DNA of 64,000 bases from Erodium maritimum (taxonomy: Eukaryota > Streptophyta > Magnoliopsida > Geraniales > Geraniaceae), in assembly GCA_963921825.1 (NCBI GenBank), contig OY997596.1, forward strand, positions 37,005,932 to 37,069,931, in the 5' to 3' direction. Position 1 is the first letter of the stretch. Each line of letters opens with the position of its first letter. Under the pieces are notes generated by a model, which did no database searches, was not told where the DNA came from, and saw only the letters and a list, made by a program, of their open reading frames with translations. Below, piece after piece: positions 1-12,389 of the stretch. Both the position numbers and the translations under genes were made by a program.

Positions 1-320
1 TATCAACACTCAACACTATTTTTATCACCCCGATATTTTTTTCATGCTTCAAAACATATTCAATATGATAATTGATAGATAACCATTGAAAAAATAAAAA
101 TATTGGTGCAAGTTTGAATCCAATCGTAGTTCAAACGAATCGAGAATGATGAAATCAATAATTTGGTCGAGAGAAAAAATGTACATTTATCCACATGACA
201 CCATGTTATTACAATCATGCCCTTGCTTGTGTGAGAAATATAAAATTGACGTTTATTTTGGGAGAGTTTGAAGTGATATGTGTCATCATGATGAATGTCA
301 GATCTTAAGACCTTCAACGG
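1..320 (-). mobile_element. Partial copy of the long-TIR/minisatellite element (terminal arm)
   Basis: Read as reverse complement, this stretch matches the left arm of the element at 18965-20797. Shared stretches include the lines around ctcacacaagcaagggca, the ccatgtgga stretch, the cgtttgaactccgatt-like stretch and the start of the gtgttgataaa repeat core at the window edge. The copy is cut by the window start, so only one arm is visible. Similarity fades at about 320 and I could not find its outer terminus. No coding sequence is supported. Confidence 0.75.
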
Positions 321-749
321 TGGGATTAGACCGAATCGGTCTAATCCAAGTCTAATTGGACGTTTTTTGGATTAGACCCTGAATTAGGCCTTGAATAAAC
401 CCTAATCAGACCTTGAATAGACCCAATAACAAAATCTAATTTTTTTTATGTTCACAGTGACAATTAGATCGTGATTGGCCCTTGAATAAATGACGTATAG
501 CGTTTTAATTGTTTTATTAAAATATTAACGGTTTCTATGTTGAATACAGATGGCCGACTACAAATGTTCGACTTGAATGTAAATTACAAGCATGAAGAAT
601 TATTGAAAGCTCCGTTAAGTCCTCTTCCGCTTCACTAATTTAGTTGTTATCTGGTGGTACAAATCTGGTGCAATGTTGCACGTGTTGGTGTATTGCTCTG
701 GTGGAATGTTGTTAGCGTTGTGCGATAGAATGATAAACCTCCCCAACAT
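321..749. other. Intergenic stretch with a short perfect hairpin
   Basis: No gene is visible. An 11-bp perfect inverted repeat (ggattagaccg / cggtctaatcc, 323-333 and 337-347, 3-nt loop) is followed by several loose repeats of the taga-ccc/ttgaata type to about 480. This may be the degraded outer end of the neighbouring TIR element or another repeat. Confidence 0.4.
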
Positions 750-754
750 CCTAA

Positions 755-2444
755 TGTTAGTCTTAGTGCCCGTAGTTCAATCCTAAATGTCCAAATGTAT
801 ATATCATCGTTAGCAATAAAATTAAAGCGGCTTTATATTACTTATGTGTTGGAGTAATATATCGATGTGTGCTCTGATCTATGCCCACAATACGAATAGA
901 ACCATAGATCAAGATAGATCACACTCGATGGGTCCCTAGTCAACAAAGCTTCACTAGAAGCGACTAGTATGAAAGATGGCTCTTTATGGCTTACGTTATG
1001 TTAGTCATTGGAATGAGATTCCGGAGTCTGATCATAGATATCATGTGGAACATGATATTGGACGACCCGACATGAATATGTGCCATAGATCAAGTCATGA
1101 ACATATTCATTGTCGTAGCTTGTCATGTATCCTTAGACCAAGGAATCTTTGTGATCGCTATGCAGTAAACAACTGAGTTTGACCTGAGCCTAACGTTGTC
1201 CGTAACAGGGCTTCCATAACGGCCAGGATTGGCTTGGGGACGGACTGCATGAGTGACAAGAAAGACGGCTAAGGGATTTATCCCTCATACTACGGTATGG
1301 GAAAGATATCGGTTCTCGGCCGCTTGATCGAGAGTGGCTGAATGAATAGCATGACCATGCACATGATATTGGGTATCATATATTCAGTCATCTCACATAT
1401 CAAGGAACAGTGATTGAGAATAATAAGGATGACGGCTCTATGCCTTATCTCAATCAGGATATCGGAGATAAAAGGATAATGACAGGGACGACGGAAAGGT
1501 TAGAATCGACAGGGTCGATTCGTATGCAGTGTCAGGCAATAATAAAGTTTCGTTAGTTGCCACTTAAATAGGATCAAGTAAAATGGGATTTTACGTTGAT
1601 CTATTGACATGCATAAACCTAAGGGTCACACCGGAGGATGAAACTCATTGACACATTTATGGAGAATGGCCAAAAGGGAGTTGTCTCAGGACATGACCAA
1701 AACTGGGTTTTGGGTCATGTGCCCGTAAGTGAATAGGACTTTACGGATCGAGACAAGGCTTGGAGTCTTGGGATTGATCGCGTCGGATAATGTTAGACAT
1801 TTCAGGTATGGAAGGCTTGGAGGCGATGAGCGAATCACGGGACCTCTTTTGAAATGGCCACGAGCCATGTTCCAAGAGGCCTATGAAAGGCCCATACAAC
1901 CAAGGCCCATGGAACTAATTAATCAAGTCTTGATTAATTAGTACTAAGTAAGCAAGACAAGGATTAAGATGTTGGTGATTCACCACCTAACCCAATCTTG
2001 TCTTGCCATACTTTGTCCTATTTACACCTTACTTGTCACCATGCTTGTCCCATGCCTTTAGTTGGACAAGTATGGGTTTTTTTTTTATGTTTAAGTCATC
2101 TTTTTTCAACATAACAAACACAAGACAAGAATAGGAAACACAACTTCTCTCTCCCTTGCCTTGCAATTTCGGGTTTGGCAAGCTCCCACCTCCATTTTGG
2201 TGTTCTTGAGTCCTCAAAGAGAAGAACTACGTGGCTTTGATTCCCATGTGGATACGTAGGCGTCTTGGAGACTCAAGCCAATCATTCGTTTCCCGATGTT
2301 CTTGTTTTGGTAAGAACTAGTGCTGAAATTTTCTCTTGTGAATCCATTCTTTGTTAGTTGTTTCACGGTTTTAATCGTCTCTTGGTTTTCATTGATTTTC
2401 CGCTGCGAGTTGGTTCATCTCCAACCCTACCCCGAGACCCAACA
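755..2444 (+). repeat. 5' LTR of the copia element
   Basis: The 1690-bp LTR runs TG...CA and is preceded by the target duplication cctaa. It is about 97-98% identical by eye to the 3' LTR at 10526-12212 and clearly related to the solo LTR starting at 46795. Short ORFs in it are not genes, since they recur in all three copies only as LTR sequence. Confidence 0.93.
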
Positions 2445-3672
2445 GTGGTATCAGAGCCGTGCCACCTTCGGGATTCACAAGACGGTGTTCAAAGTTTCGA
2501 TTTTGCTTGAAAGTTTCGTTTTTGGCATGTTGTTTTGTTAAATTGTTTGATAACATGTTTTAAATTATTATTTATGGGGTTAAAGCATGAAAAATGAATT
2601 TTTGAAAAGTTTTTCAAATCTGGAAATTTTGAAAAAAATTTGATTTTTCGGGTCTCGGGAGCGGGACTCTCGGGGAGCCGAAACCGGGACCGAACGGGGC
2701 TCCGTTGGACGGAGCTAGGCTAAGCATGACCATTGGATGGTTGATATTCCAAGGCTAAACCGTTTTGTTAGTTATGACGAGTTTGGAACCGTCATGACGA
2801 ACTCGAAGATCAAATGTTCAAAAGTTTCATTTTTTGAACGGTTTCGATAAACCGAACATCAAAAAATTTCGAAACTTGGCTATTAATTAAAACCAGAAAA
2901 TCACATGATGTTTGATAACATGCTTGTTTGATAACACGACGTGTGATGTGATGTTGGCATGGTGTACATAATAGCCCCGAGCTCGATTTAATTGTTTATC
3001 GCTTTTCACGGCCTGCGAGCCGTTAGAGTTAGCGTGTAATTATTCTTTCAAGGTGTGGTCGTCGAACCACTTGTTTGTAATATTTATTTATTCCCGACCT
3101 GCGAGTCGTGTATTAAATTGTAATTTTTTTCTCAAGACGAAGAAAAGGCGAAAAGGTCTTTTGGTGGCTTTTCGGGTGTTGGCATCGACTTGGAGTCGAT
3201 GGAGCTCAAGAAGCTAGTGGGAGTTAGTTTAGGGGGCTATTATGTGCACATTTATCGCTTTATGCTTGGTTTATTTTATGCATGACTAATTCTATGTGTT
3301 TTAGAATTGCATGCTTAACTTTATTTACCGAGCATATCACCTCACATGCAAAGATAAAATTGGTTTTAATCCTTGTTTGTGAGCCCTTAGAACCGTCATT
3401 ACATTAGATGTAGTTGACGGGTTCGAATGAAGAATTACATTGGATGTAATTGGAGGCATCATTACATTTGGAATGTAGTTGATGTGCTCATCGCATCTAG
3501 GATGTGCCAAAAGTTTTAAACACAACCGGACAAGTAAAAACGGGTCATGTCCGATACCTCCCAATTCTCAACACCTTACTACCTCCCCGTCCTATGGGTG
3601 TCGTGCGCCTTAGCAGAGCATCCATGGGAAAGCGGGGTAGTAGGTTTGGACGACATATGTCGGTGTCGTGCG
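2445..3672 (+). other. Copia leader with primer-binding site
   Basis: The leader starts with tggtatcagagc (2446-2457), complementary to the 3' end of initiator tRNA-Met as in most plant copia elements. A run of loose direct repeats around attacat(t)-gatgta-tt lies at about 3398-3515. No ORF here resembles a protein family. The gypsy solo LTR enters after 3672. Confidence 0.7.
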
Positions 3673-6600
3673 TGTGAAGACCGCCTCAGTAAAAAGATTA
3701 GTTTATTTAAATTTTATTCGATTGGAACGTCGAGGTTGAAATCTAATTCGGTTTTGGTAAAGGTGAGGCTGAATTTCGTTTAAATTCTTTAGTCGTGTTT
3801 AAAAAAAAAGGAATTGGTTCGTTCAGGCCTGACCAGACAGGCAGGCCCGGCCAGGCCCTTCCCTCCTCGCTTGGGCCTGAGGCCCGCTTCGCCAGCGGCC
3901 CAAAGGGCAACCGGCCCGGGCTATAAAACCCGTTTTTTAGGGTTTCAGTGACAGAATGTCACCTTCCCCCTCTTGCGCAGCTCCCCTCAACCGAACCCTC
4001 TCCCCTTCTTCTCCGTTCTCCACGCCGGCGCCCTCTCCTCACGCCACCCTCGCCTCCGTTCTCTCTCCCCTCGTCTCTCCCTCCTGACGCCGGCCATCTC
4101 CATCTCCGTCCACTCCTCTCACGCCACCACCGCCCTCTCTCCTCCCGTTCCGTCTCCGAGCCTTCTCGCTAAGCACCAGCCGCCGCCCGAGACCATCGCC
4201 GCCGTCTCCTCCGTCCGATTCACGACCACCGAGCCCCCTCCTCGTCTCCGTCCAGCCACGGCGCCGTCCCCGAGCTCCTCTCGCCTCCCTCACGGTGCCG
4301 TAGCCGCCGCCGCCGTCCTCGATGGTAGCGAGGCCGGAGCTGCCTCGCCGTCGCCGGCCACGCCCTCTCCCGAGCCGTGGCAGTTTCGCCGGCGCGAACT
4401 CAGATCAGGGACAGCTCGTTCTTCTCCGTCCAGATCTGGGACGGGCGAGATGCTCCGCCGTGCACCGCCCAGCCGTCCTTCCCTCCACGTGAGGTTCGTG
4501 CCTGGGGGTTTAGTCGCCGACGACGTATTCGCCGGCGACCGGTTCATTTTCCGTACCGTCTTCCCTTTATTTGGTTTCTGCTGGATTTGTGTGTTCGTTT
4601 TGAAACGACTTGTTGTATCGTAATTTCAGTGAAAGTAATAAAACGATATTTGGAATAAAAGAATTCGTTGTTTGTTTTTCGGACGTAAAATGGGTGGATC
4701 TGTGGGTTGGATTTAATTGGAATCAAAATCGAGAATTTGAAAAGAAAAGGGTATTAAATTGAAAAATCAGTCTTAAGAAAAGGAAAAGAAAACGGTTTAT
4801 ATGGAAAAGATAGGGTTTTAAAATGGAGAGAATTTAAAATCAATTTGGGTTTAAAAACGAGAATCAATTTTGGAGATAAACGATTTTAATCAAAAAGGAA
4901 AACGAAACCAGAGTCGAGCAAAAGGTTTTCTTGTTAAGATTTTGGATCGAAACTGGATTGGGATCGGGAGCCTGAACGTTTAAGCTAGACGTTAAACGGA
5001 TTTAAAACGGAATTTGAGCAGTTAGACGAAGCTGGAACTCTGGTTAAAATGGACTGCTTATTGGGTTTAGAAAGGAACAAAAGCGGACCGCTGAATCAGA
5101 CCTCGGGATTCGTGCATTGGGACCGTGCCTCGGAAACGTGCACCGGTTTCGGTGCACGGGTACTCAAACCCGATTCGCCGTGACCCCACTTTTATCCCGC
5201 TCTAGTTTAAAGGCCAACTGTCGGTTTTAAACTGGTTTAATCGTGACCTTTAAATTAACCTGAGAACCGCCGCTAATTTATGGCTTTCGTGTTATCTTTA
5301 GCGTCCGGCTTCGATCGAAGTGAAGCCCGGAGGTAGCGAGCCAGAACGTCTGCAGCTAGGAAGCATAGCGGGTGCTCTTCGGTTGAGGTAGGGAAAAGTA
5401 GCCGGATCTCGGCCCTGACTAGGGAAAGTTAACAGTAGATTTGCATGTGACACCGGGGTGTCGTGGGTTGAGTAGGTTTAATTTAAATACTAGAAAAGCA
5501 TGTTACGGGAACTTAGTAATTATTGAGAAAAGCATGTGACACTTAGTAGTGTCGTAGGAGCAGAGAACTTAGCGTTAATTGAATTACTGGAGGCATATGA
5601 CCATGCCCGGAGGTTGTTGCGTGTATTTATTGTTGAGTTTGGGTGGCCTTGAGAGCCCGTGTTATTTATTGTTGAGTTTGGGTGGCCTTGAGAGCCCGTG
5701 TTTTTATTGTTGAGTTGGGTGGCCATGAGAGCCCGTGTATTTAATTTGGTGTCTTGAGTGGCATTGAGTGTCGTGGGGTTGTTGAACCCGAGTCTTGACC
5801 GTTGGTGTGTCTTGAGTGGCAGTGAGTGCCCGTGGGGTTGTTGAACCCGAGTCTTGACCGTTGGTGTGTCTTGAGGGGCAGTGAGTGTCCGTGGGGTTGT
5901 TGAGCCCGAGTCTTGATAGTTGAGGTGTCTTGAGTGGCCTTGAGTGCCTGTGTGATTGAACTTGCCTGTGATTGTGATTGTGGTTACCCGAAGTTGTGAA
6001 TTGCGATAGGTCGACAGCCTGATCCGACTTAGTGTCGATGAACTGCAAAGGTCGACAGCCTGATCTGACTTAGTGTCGATGAACTGCAAAGGTCGACAGC
6101 CTGATCCGACTTCGTGTCGAGGAATTGCGATAGGTCGATCCCTGACCTGATTGAGATTGGTTACTGAGCAGCTGGTATGCAATCCTTTGTGATCTTGTTT
6201 GGTGTTGTGTCGTTTTGTTCGAGTCCTTGAGGAGGTCGTCGATCGTTGTGTCGGGTCTACACTGTTTTTATCGAGTGTTGAGTCTGTTGAGGAAAGTAAT
6301 GGGTTGTGGGTCAGTTGAGTACTTGAGTTGGGGACTGTGGTCCCGGAGTTGGGTTTGGTTTTAGTGTTACTAGCTTTATTTACTATTTATGCCATAGTCA
6401 GTCTGTTATCCGTGGAGGTGAGCGAACGCTCACCCCTAGCTGCTTTTCCTACAGGTACCGTTCGTAATCTGGACTAGGTGAGCTTCTGAAGCTTGAAGAG
6501 CTTGAAGCGGGTTGCTGGGTGTTTTGAGTCTAGAGACGTGTATCTCGTTTTGTCCAAGTGTGGGACTTTTATTTTTGAGATGTAATTATTATTCTTTTGT

Positions 6601-6706
6601 GGAACTAAACTGCCTTTAAGGTGATTTAACAAAAACAGGTTTCAGTTTTGTAACTTTTTAAACGTTCGCGTTCCTAGTTTCGGTTCGCTGAAATTGGGGC
6701 GTGACA
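3673..6706 (+). mobile_element. Solo LTR of a long-LTR gypsy element (subfamily A)
   Basis: The 3034-bp LTR starts TGTGAAGACC and ends GGGGCGTGACA. The target duplication gtgcg at 3668-3672 and 6707-6711 is perfect. The terminus and 3' half match the full gypsy element at 21092-32630. The 5' half matches the solo LTR at 48013-51269 more closely. A TATAAA box is seen at 3922, followed by a C/T-rich, GC-rich stretch (3960-4540). Tandem repeats at about 5640-5970 and 5998-6140 are short versions of the arrays in the full element. No internal gypsy sequence remains, as expected after LTR-LTR recombination. Confidence 0.92.
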
Positions 6707-7038
6707 GTGCGCCTTAGCGGAGCACCTACATAGTGGCTGGTCATAGTTGAAAATTGGTGGACTCGACTACGATTCTCAGCTAGGGTTGAGCTAGGGTATC
6801 AGATAGGGTAAGCCGTGTACTTAAGTACATACCCTAGCCAAGAGTCACATTGGATGTGATTGGACGGGGTCCTACCTACATAACTCGATTGAGTGGTGAG
6901 CCTTCGTTCAGCTTGATCGAGCGAATCAAGGATCTTGGTTTTAGATTCTAAAGGTATGAAATCGATTGTTGGTGTTAAAGCTTGATCTTCATAAAATTTA
7001 TTCAGTTTACTGATTGAATTTTATCTGTTGTAGATCAA

Positions 7039-10000
7039 ATGGAAAATTCAGCGAACATTAATAGTTTGTCAATAAAACCATTCTTGACAGGGTCAAGCTA
7101 AATGGGACAAACTATTTGGACTGGTACAGAATTTTGAGGATAGTCCTCAAGTCTGAACGCAAAGAATATGTCCTTGACAAGGCTGTCTCTAAGACCATAT
7201 TAGAGTTACATGAAATGTCATTAACTGCTGAGAAGAATATATCAGGGATCTGGGATCCAAGGATATTCTGATGGTCAACAAGGGAATTGGAAGTGGCAAG
7301 GGCGGGGCCCATGCGCACTTGGCGGGAAAGATGAGACACATGAGAATGTCTGCTTCTACTGCCAATAGCCTGGTCATTGGAACCGGGATTACATGAAGTT
7401 CACGGCTGATCTGAAGAAGGGCAGTAGGACTGCGCCTTCATCAAATAGCCTGAATGATCTGAAGAATGGCACTATGACTGCGCCTTCATCAGGAAACCTG
7501 CATGATCTAAGGAAGGGCGGTGGGACTGTGCCTTCATCCGGTATTAACTCTATAGAGCTACATCTCTCTACTTCCAAAGATTCATGGGTATTAGATACCA
7601 GGACTGAATCTCACACATGCACTAACATAGTGGCTGAGAGTAGGAGAGATTTGGAAAGCACGAAGTTGACCTCAGAGTTTTGGCAACTGCTGTAGGATCC
7701 ATGAGTCTTGCTTTGCCAAGTGGCCTTGTCTTAGTATGTATAATGTATATTGCATACCTACTTTTAGTGGGAATATTATATCTGTATCCGTGTTTGATAA
7801 GGAAGGATATAATGTTAATATTGGAAATGGAGTTTTCAATGTTCTATGCAATGATATGTTTTATACCAGTACTAACCTGGTTGGAGGATTGTACATATTA
7901 GATATGGTAACAATGCCTCAAGTTCTATATATTATGTTAATACCAAGAGGTCTAAATCCAACGATTTAAACCTAACTCTGTTATGGCACTATCATTTGGG
8001 CCGCATAAACAAGAAGTGCCTATCAGCACTTTAGAAGTGTGGGCTTTCAGGTCCATTCGAATTCCATTCGATCGATAGGTGAAAGGTTTGTTTGATGGGA
8101 AAAATGATTAAAGCACCCTTTATCGATCGCGGTGAAAGGGCGGGTGAATTATTGGGGTTGATACACCTGAATGTGTGTAGACCAATAAGTTCACTTGCCA
8201 GGAGGGGTTTTAGCTACTTTATCACATTTACTGATGATTACAGTAAATATGGTTGTCTATTCGGTGAGACATAAGTCTGAAGCTTTTGATAAATTCAAAG
8301 AGTTTAAGACTAAAGTAGAAAACCAGCTCGACAAAGATATTAAGGCACTTCGATTAGATCAAGGTGGAAAATACTTGACCATAGAGTTATTAGATCATCT
8401 AAAAGAGAATGGGATCCTTTTGGAATGGACTCCTCCTGGGACACTGTAGTTGAAAGGTGTAGCCAAATGGAGAAATCGGACATTGTTAGACAATGGTCCG
8501 TTCCATGATTAGTTGGACTGATCTCCCAATCTCTTTCTGGGGTTATGCTCTAGAGACGACCGCATTCATAGTGAATCGGGCTTCGACGAAGGGTGTGGAA
8601 GGGACACCATTTTAAAAATGGTACTGGATGATGCCCGTTTTGTCCTTCCTAAAGATTTGTGGTTGCGAGGCTTATGTGAAACATTTTTTGTTTCGACTAA
8701 GCTCGAACCAAGATCTGAGATATGCACCTTCGTGTGGTATCCCAAAACAACAAGGGGATACTACTTCTACAATCCCAGTGAGAACATGATGTTCGTCGCT
8801 TGGGGTGGGGTCTTTATGGAAAAGTAGTTTTGTTTCCAAAGACGTCATTGGGAGGACTGTGCATCTCGAAGAAATTCAGGATGCTACAGATCTGTCTAAA
8901 CCAATTGACAACCCAGTAGAAATGAGCCAGAGATTGTCGTAGAGTAAGAACCAATTCCTGTTACAATTCCGGAAGGTCCAAGGCGATTTGAAAGGATCAA
9001 TCGTCCACCTTCAAGATATGGTATCCGGAGGTGACAATGAAGTCATGGTGGATCATGATGATCCAGCCACCTTTCATGAAGTGGTGGATGGGCCCGACTC
9101 CGAGTTATGGCTGGGAGCCATGAGGGAGGAAATGCATTCCATGTCGGACAACCGAGTCTTGGAACCGTTTGATCCCATCAATGGTGTGAGGACCATCGGA
9201 TGCAAATGGATCTTCAAAGTGAAGATGGACATGGACGGCAACCCTCTGACCTACAAAGCTCGACTGGTGGCGAAAGGTTATAGGCAGATCCAATGGATTG
9301 ACTATGAGAAAACCTTCTCCTTAGTGGCTATGGTCAAAATCGATCCAAATTCTTCTTGACATAACTGCGTATCATAATTACGAGATATGGCAAGTGGATG
9401 TCAAAACCGCTTTCCTAAATGTAAATTTGAATGGGTACATTTGTATGTCTCGGCCCAAAGGTTTTGACGATCCGAAGAATAAGGGAAAGATTTATAAGTT
9501 GTTGAAATCCTATTATGGATTGAAACTAACTTCTCGGAGTTGGCTTAATCAAGAACGAGGATGAATCTTGCGTTTATAGAAGGCTAGTGGGAGCAAGATT
9601 ACCTTTCTGGTTCTCATTGAAAACGACATCCCAACCTTGCACGAGACTAAAGCTTGGCTGAGGAAGTGTTTCTCAATAAAGGACTTAGGCGATGCTGCTT
9701 ATATCTTAGGGATTAAGATATGTAGAGATCGCACCAAGAGGGTCTTGGTTTTAAGTCAGTGAACCTATGTGAACAAGGCATTGAGTAGGTTCTCAATGCT
9801 AGATTCAAAGAAAGGACTCTTACCCACTAGTCATGGCATTCATCTTAGCATGACTCGGTGTCTTAAAGATACCTAATGAGCTGAAAAGGATGATGTGAAT
9901 CCCATGCGCCTAGGGGGAATCGATCATATATGCCATGACATGTACGAGACCGGACGTCTCGTAAGCCTTATGTTGTACCAGTAGACATCAGTCTAACCCG

Positions 10001-10500
10001 GAGGAAAGATGATGATGAACTAGTCGTCGAAGGATGAGTAGACACTAGTTTTCCAAGACAAATCCAGATGACTTTAGAAGTCGGTCAGGATAAGTGTTTA
10101 CGATGAATGACGGAGCTTTAGCTGGGAAAGCGTAAAGAAAGATACCGTCGCTGAATCTACGACAGAGGCCAAGTACATGGATGCTGTAGAAGCAGCTAAG
10201 GAGGTTATGTGGATTTGGAAATTCACGGCAGGGTTGAGTGTAATTAAAAACCCATCCAGCCCGGTGAATCCATTTTGTGACAACACAAGGGCCATTGCGC
10301 AAGCTAAAAGCCCATATCGCATAACAAATCCAAACATGTACTACGACGTATCCACCTCATCAGAGAAATACTGAACCGAGGTGAAGTGAAGATAACCTAT
10401 ATTGCAACGGATGATAACATAGCCAACCCTTTGACTAAGGCACTGTCGTTGCCTAAACATGTTATACATGTAAAGTCGATGGGGACATATTTGAGTTTAG
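7039..10500 (+). pseudogene. Copia gag-pol fossil
   Basis: Remnants appear in the copia order. A gag start is near 7039, and a CCHC-like knuckle remnant lies near 7340-7395. The protease region at about 7555-7720 includes a SWVLDT motif. The integrase core at about 8090-8620 includes GFSYFITFTDDYSKYG. RT lies at about 8985-9560 (KWIFKVKMD, KARLVAKGYRQ, QVDVKTAFLN) and RNase H at about 10140-10460. Integrase upstream of RT is diagnostic for Ty1/copia. The reading frame is interrupted many times, so the copy is a fossil with no expected protein product. The gag part is much shorter than usual. Confidence 0.88.
7408..7551 (+). repeat. 48-bp tandem triplication in the copia gag-protease linker
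   Basis: Three units of exactly 48 bp start at 7408, 7456 and 7504. Each would encode 16 residues of the form DLKKG..TAPSSxxLxx. The units differ at several positions, so the triplication predates much of the decay or was present in the parent element. Confidence 0.85.
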
Positions 10501-10525
10501 ATTGGAACTAGGGTAAGTGGGAGAT

Positions 10526-12212
10526 TGTTATTCTTAGTGCCCGTAGTTCAATCCTAAATGTCCAAAAGTATATATCATCGTTAGCAATAAAATTAAAGCG
10601 GCTCTATATTACTTATGTGTGTGAGTAATATATCGATGTGTGCTCTGATCTATGCCCACAATGCGAATAGAACCATAGATCGAGATAGATCACACTCGAT
10701 GGGTCCCTAGTCAACAAAGCTTCACTAGAAGCGACTAGTATGAAAGATGGCTCTTTATGGCTTACGTTCTGTTAGTCATTGGAATGAGATTCCGGAGTCT
10801 GATCATAGATATCATGTGGAACATGATATTGGACGACCTGACATGAATATGTGCCATAGATCAAGTCATGAACATATTCATTGTCGTAGCTTGTCATGTA
10901 TCCTTAGACCAAGGAGTCTTTGTGATCGCTATGCAGTAAACAACTGAGTTTGACCTGAGCCTAACGTTGTCCAGAACAGGGCTTCCATAACGGCCAGGGT
11001 TGGCTTGGGGACGGACTACATGAGTGACACGAAAGACGGCTAAGGGATTTATCCCTCATACTACGGTATGGGAAAGATATCGGTTCTCGGCCGCTTGATC
11101 GAGAGCGGCTGAATGAATAACATGGCCATGCACATGATATTGGGTATCATATATTCAGTCATCTCACATATCAAGGAACAGTGATTGAGAATAATAAGGA
11201 TGACGACTCTATGCCTTATCTCAATCAGGATATCGGAGATAAAAGGATAATGACAGGGACGACGGAAAGGTTAGAATCGACAAGGTCGATTCGTTATGTA
11301 GTGTCAGGCAATACTAAAGTCTCGTTAGTTTCCACTTAAATAGGATCAAGTAAAATGGGATTTTACGTTGATCTATTGACATGCATAAACCTAAGGGTCA
11401 CACCGGAGGATGAAACTCATTGACACATTTATGGAGAATGGCCAAAAGGGAGTTGTCTCGGGACATGACCAAAAATGGGTTTTGGGTCATGTGCCCGTAA
11501 GTGAATAGGACTTTACGGATCGAGACAAGGCTTGGAGTCTTGGGATTGATCGCGTCGGATAATGTTAGACATTTCAGGTATGGAAGGCTTGGAGGCGATG
11601 AGCGAATCACGGGACCTCTTTTGAAATGGCCACGGGCCATGTTCCAAGAGGCCCATGAAAGGCCCATACAACCAAGGCCCATGGAACTAATTAATCAAGT
11701 CTTGATTAATTAGTACTAAGTAAGCAAGACAAGGATTAAGGTGTTGGTGATTCACCACCTAACCCAATCTTGTTTTGCCATACTTTGTCCTATTTACACC
11801 TTACTTGTCACCATGCTTGTCCCATACCTTTAGTTGGACAAGTATGGGGTTTGTTATGTTTAAGTCATCTTTTTTCAACATAACAAACACAAGACAAGAA
11901 TAGGAAACACAACTTCTCTCCCCCTTCCCTTACAATTTCGGGTTTGGCAAGCTCCCACCTCCATTTTTGTGTTCTTGAATCCTCAAAGAGAAGAACTACG
12001 TGGCTTTGATTCCCATGTGGATACGTAGGCGTTTGGAGACTCAAGCCAATCATTCGTTTCCCGATGTTCTTGTTTTGGTAAGAACTAGTGCTGAAATTTT
12101 CTCTTGTGAATCCATTCTTTGTTAGTTGTTTCATGGTTTTAATCGTCTCTTGGTTTTCATTGATTTTCCGCTGCGAATTGGTTCATCTCCAACCCTACCT
12201 CGAGACCCAACA
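10526..12212 (+). repeat. 3' LTR of the copia element
   Basis: The 1687-bp partner of the 5' LTR is preceded by the purine tract gggtaagtgggaga (10511-10524) and followed by the target duplication cctaa (12213-12217). Confidence 0.93.
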
Positions 12213-12389
12213 CCTAAAACACAAATAACGTAGATTAATATTTAAAGGCCCGGTACAAAGAGCATACTTGGGTATTATAAAAAATAACTGAACAACATCT
12301 CAGACCAACACTGACATCCTCTTAGCAGGCCATGGAGAAAAATCCGATGGGTAGCCAAATCATCTAGGTCCATGTTGGAGGTATGCTTA

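Larger units (their letters stand above)
755..12212 (+). mobile_element. Ty1/copia LTR retrotransposon, old and broken, hosting a solo gypsy LTR
   Basis: A complete insertion can be delimited. The LTRs at 755-2444 and 10526-12212 both begin TGTTA and end CCCAACA. The 5-bp target duplication cctaa lies at 750-754 and 12213-12217. A tRNA-Met type primer site (tggtatcagagc, 2446-2457) follows the 5' LTR, and a purine tract (gggtaagtgggaga) precedes the 3' LTR. The LTRs differ at roughly 40 positions by eye, about 2.5%, which suggests an insertion on the order of one million years old. The internal region carries recognisable gag, protease, integrase, RT and RNase H remnants in copia order, broken many times (more than ten). 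A solo gypsy LTR sits in the leader at 3673-6706. Confidence 0.93.

Noticed and set aside
323-347. Short hairpin considered as a Helitron 3' terminus
   Set aside because: No CTRR end follows at the expected distance and no matching 5' TC end was seen.
976-1176. 66-codon frame repeated at 10747-10947 and 47016-47216
   Set aside because: It occurs only because these are three copies of the same copia LTR.
5520-6182. 220-codon minus-strand frame
   Set aside because: It runs through LTR-internal tandem repeats and its peptide is repetitive (TPRTLTAPQDT-like). It is an artefact of the arrays.
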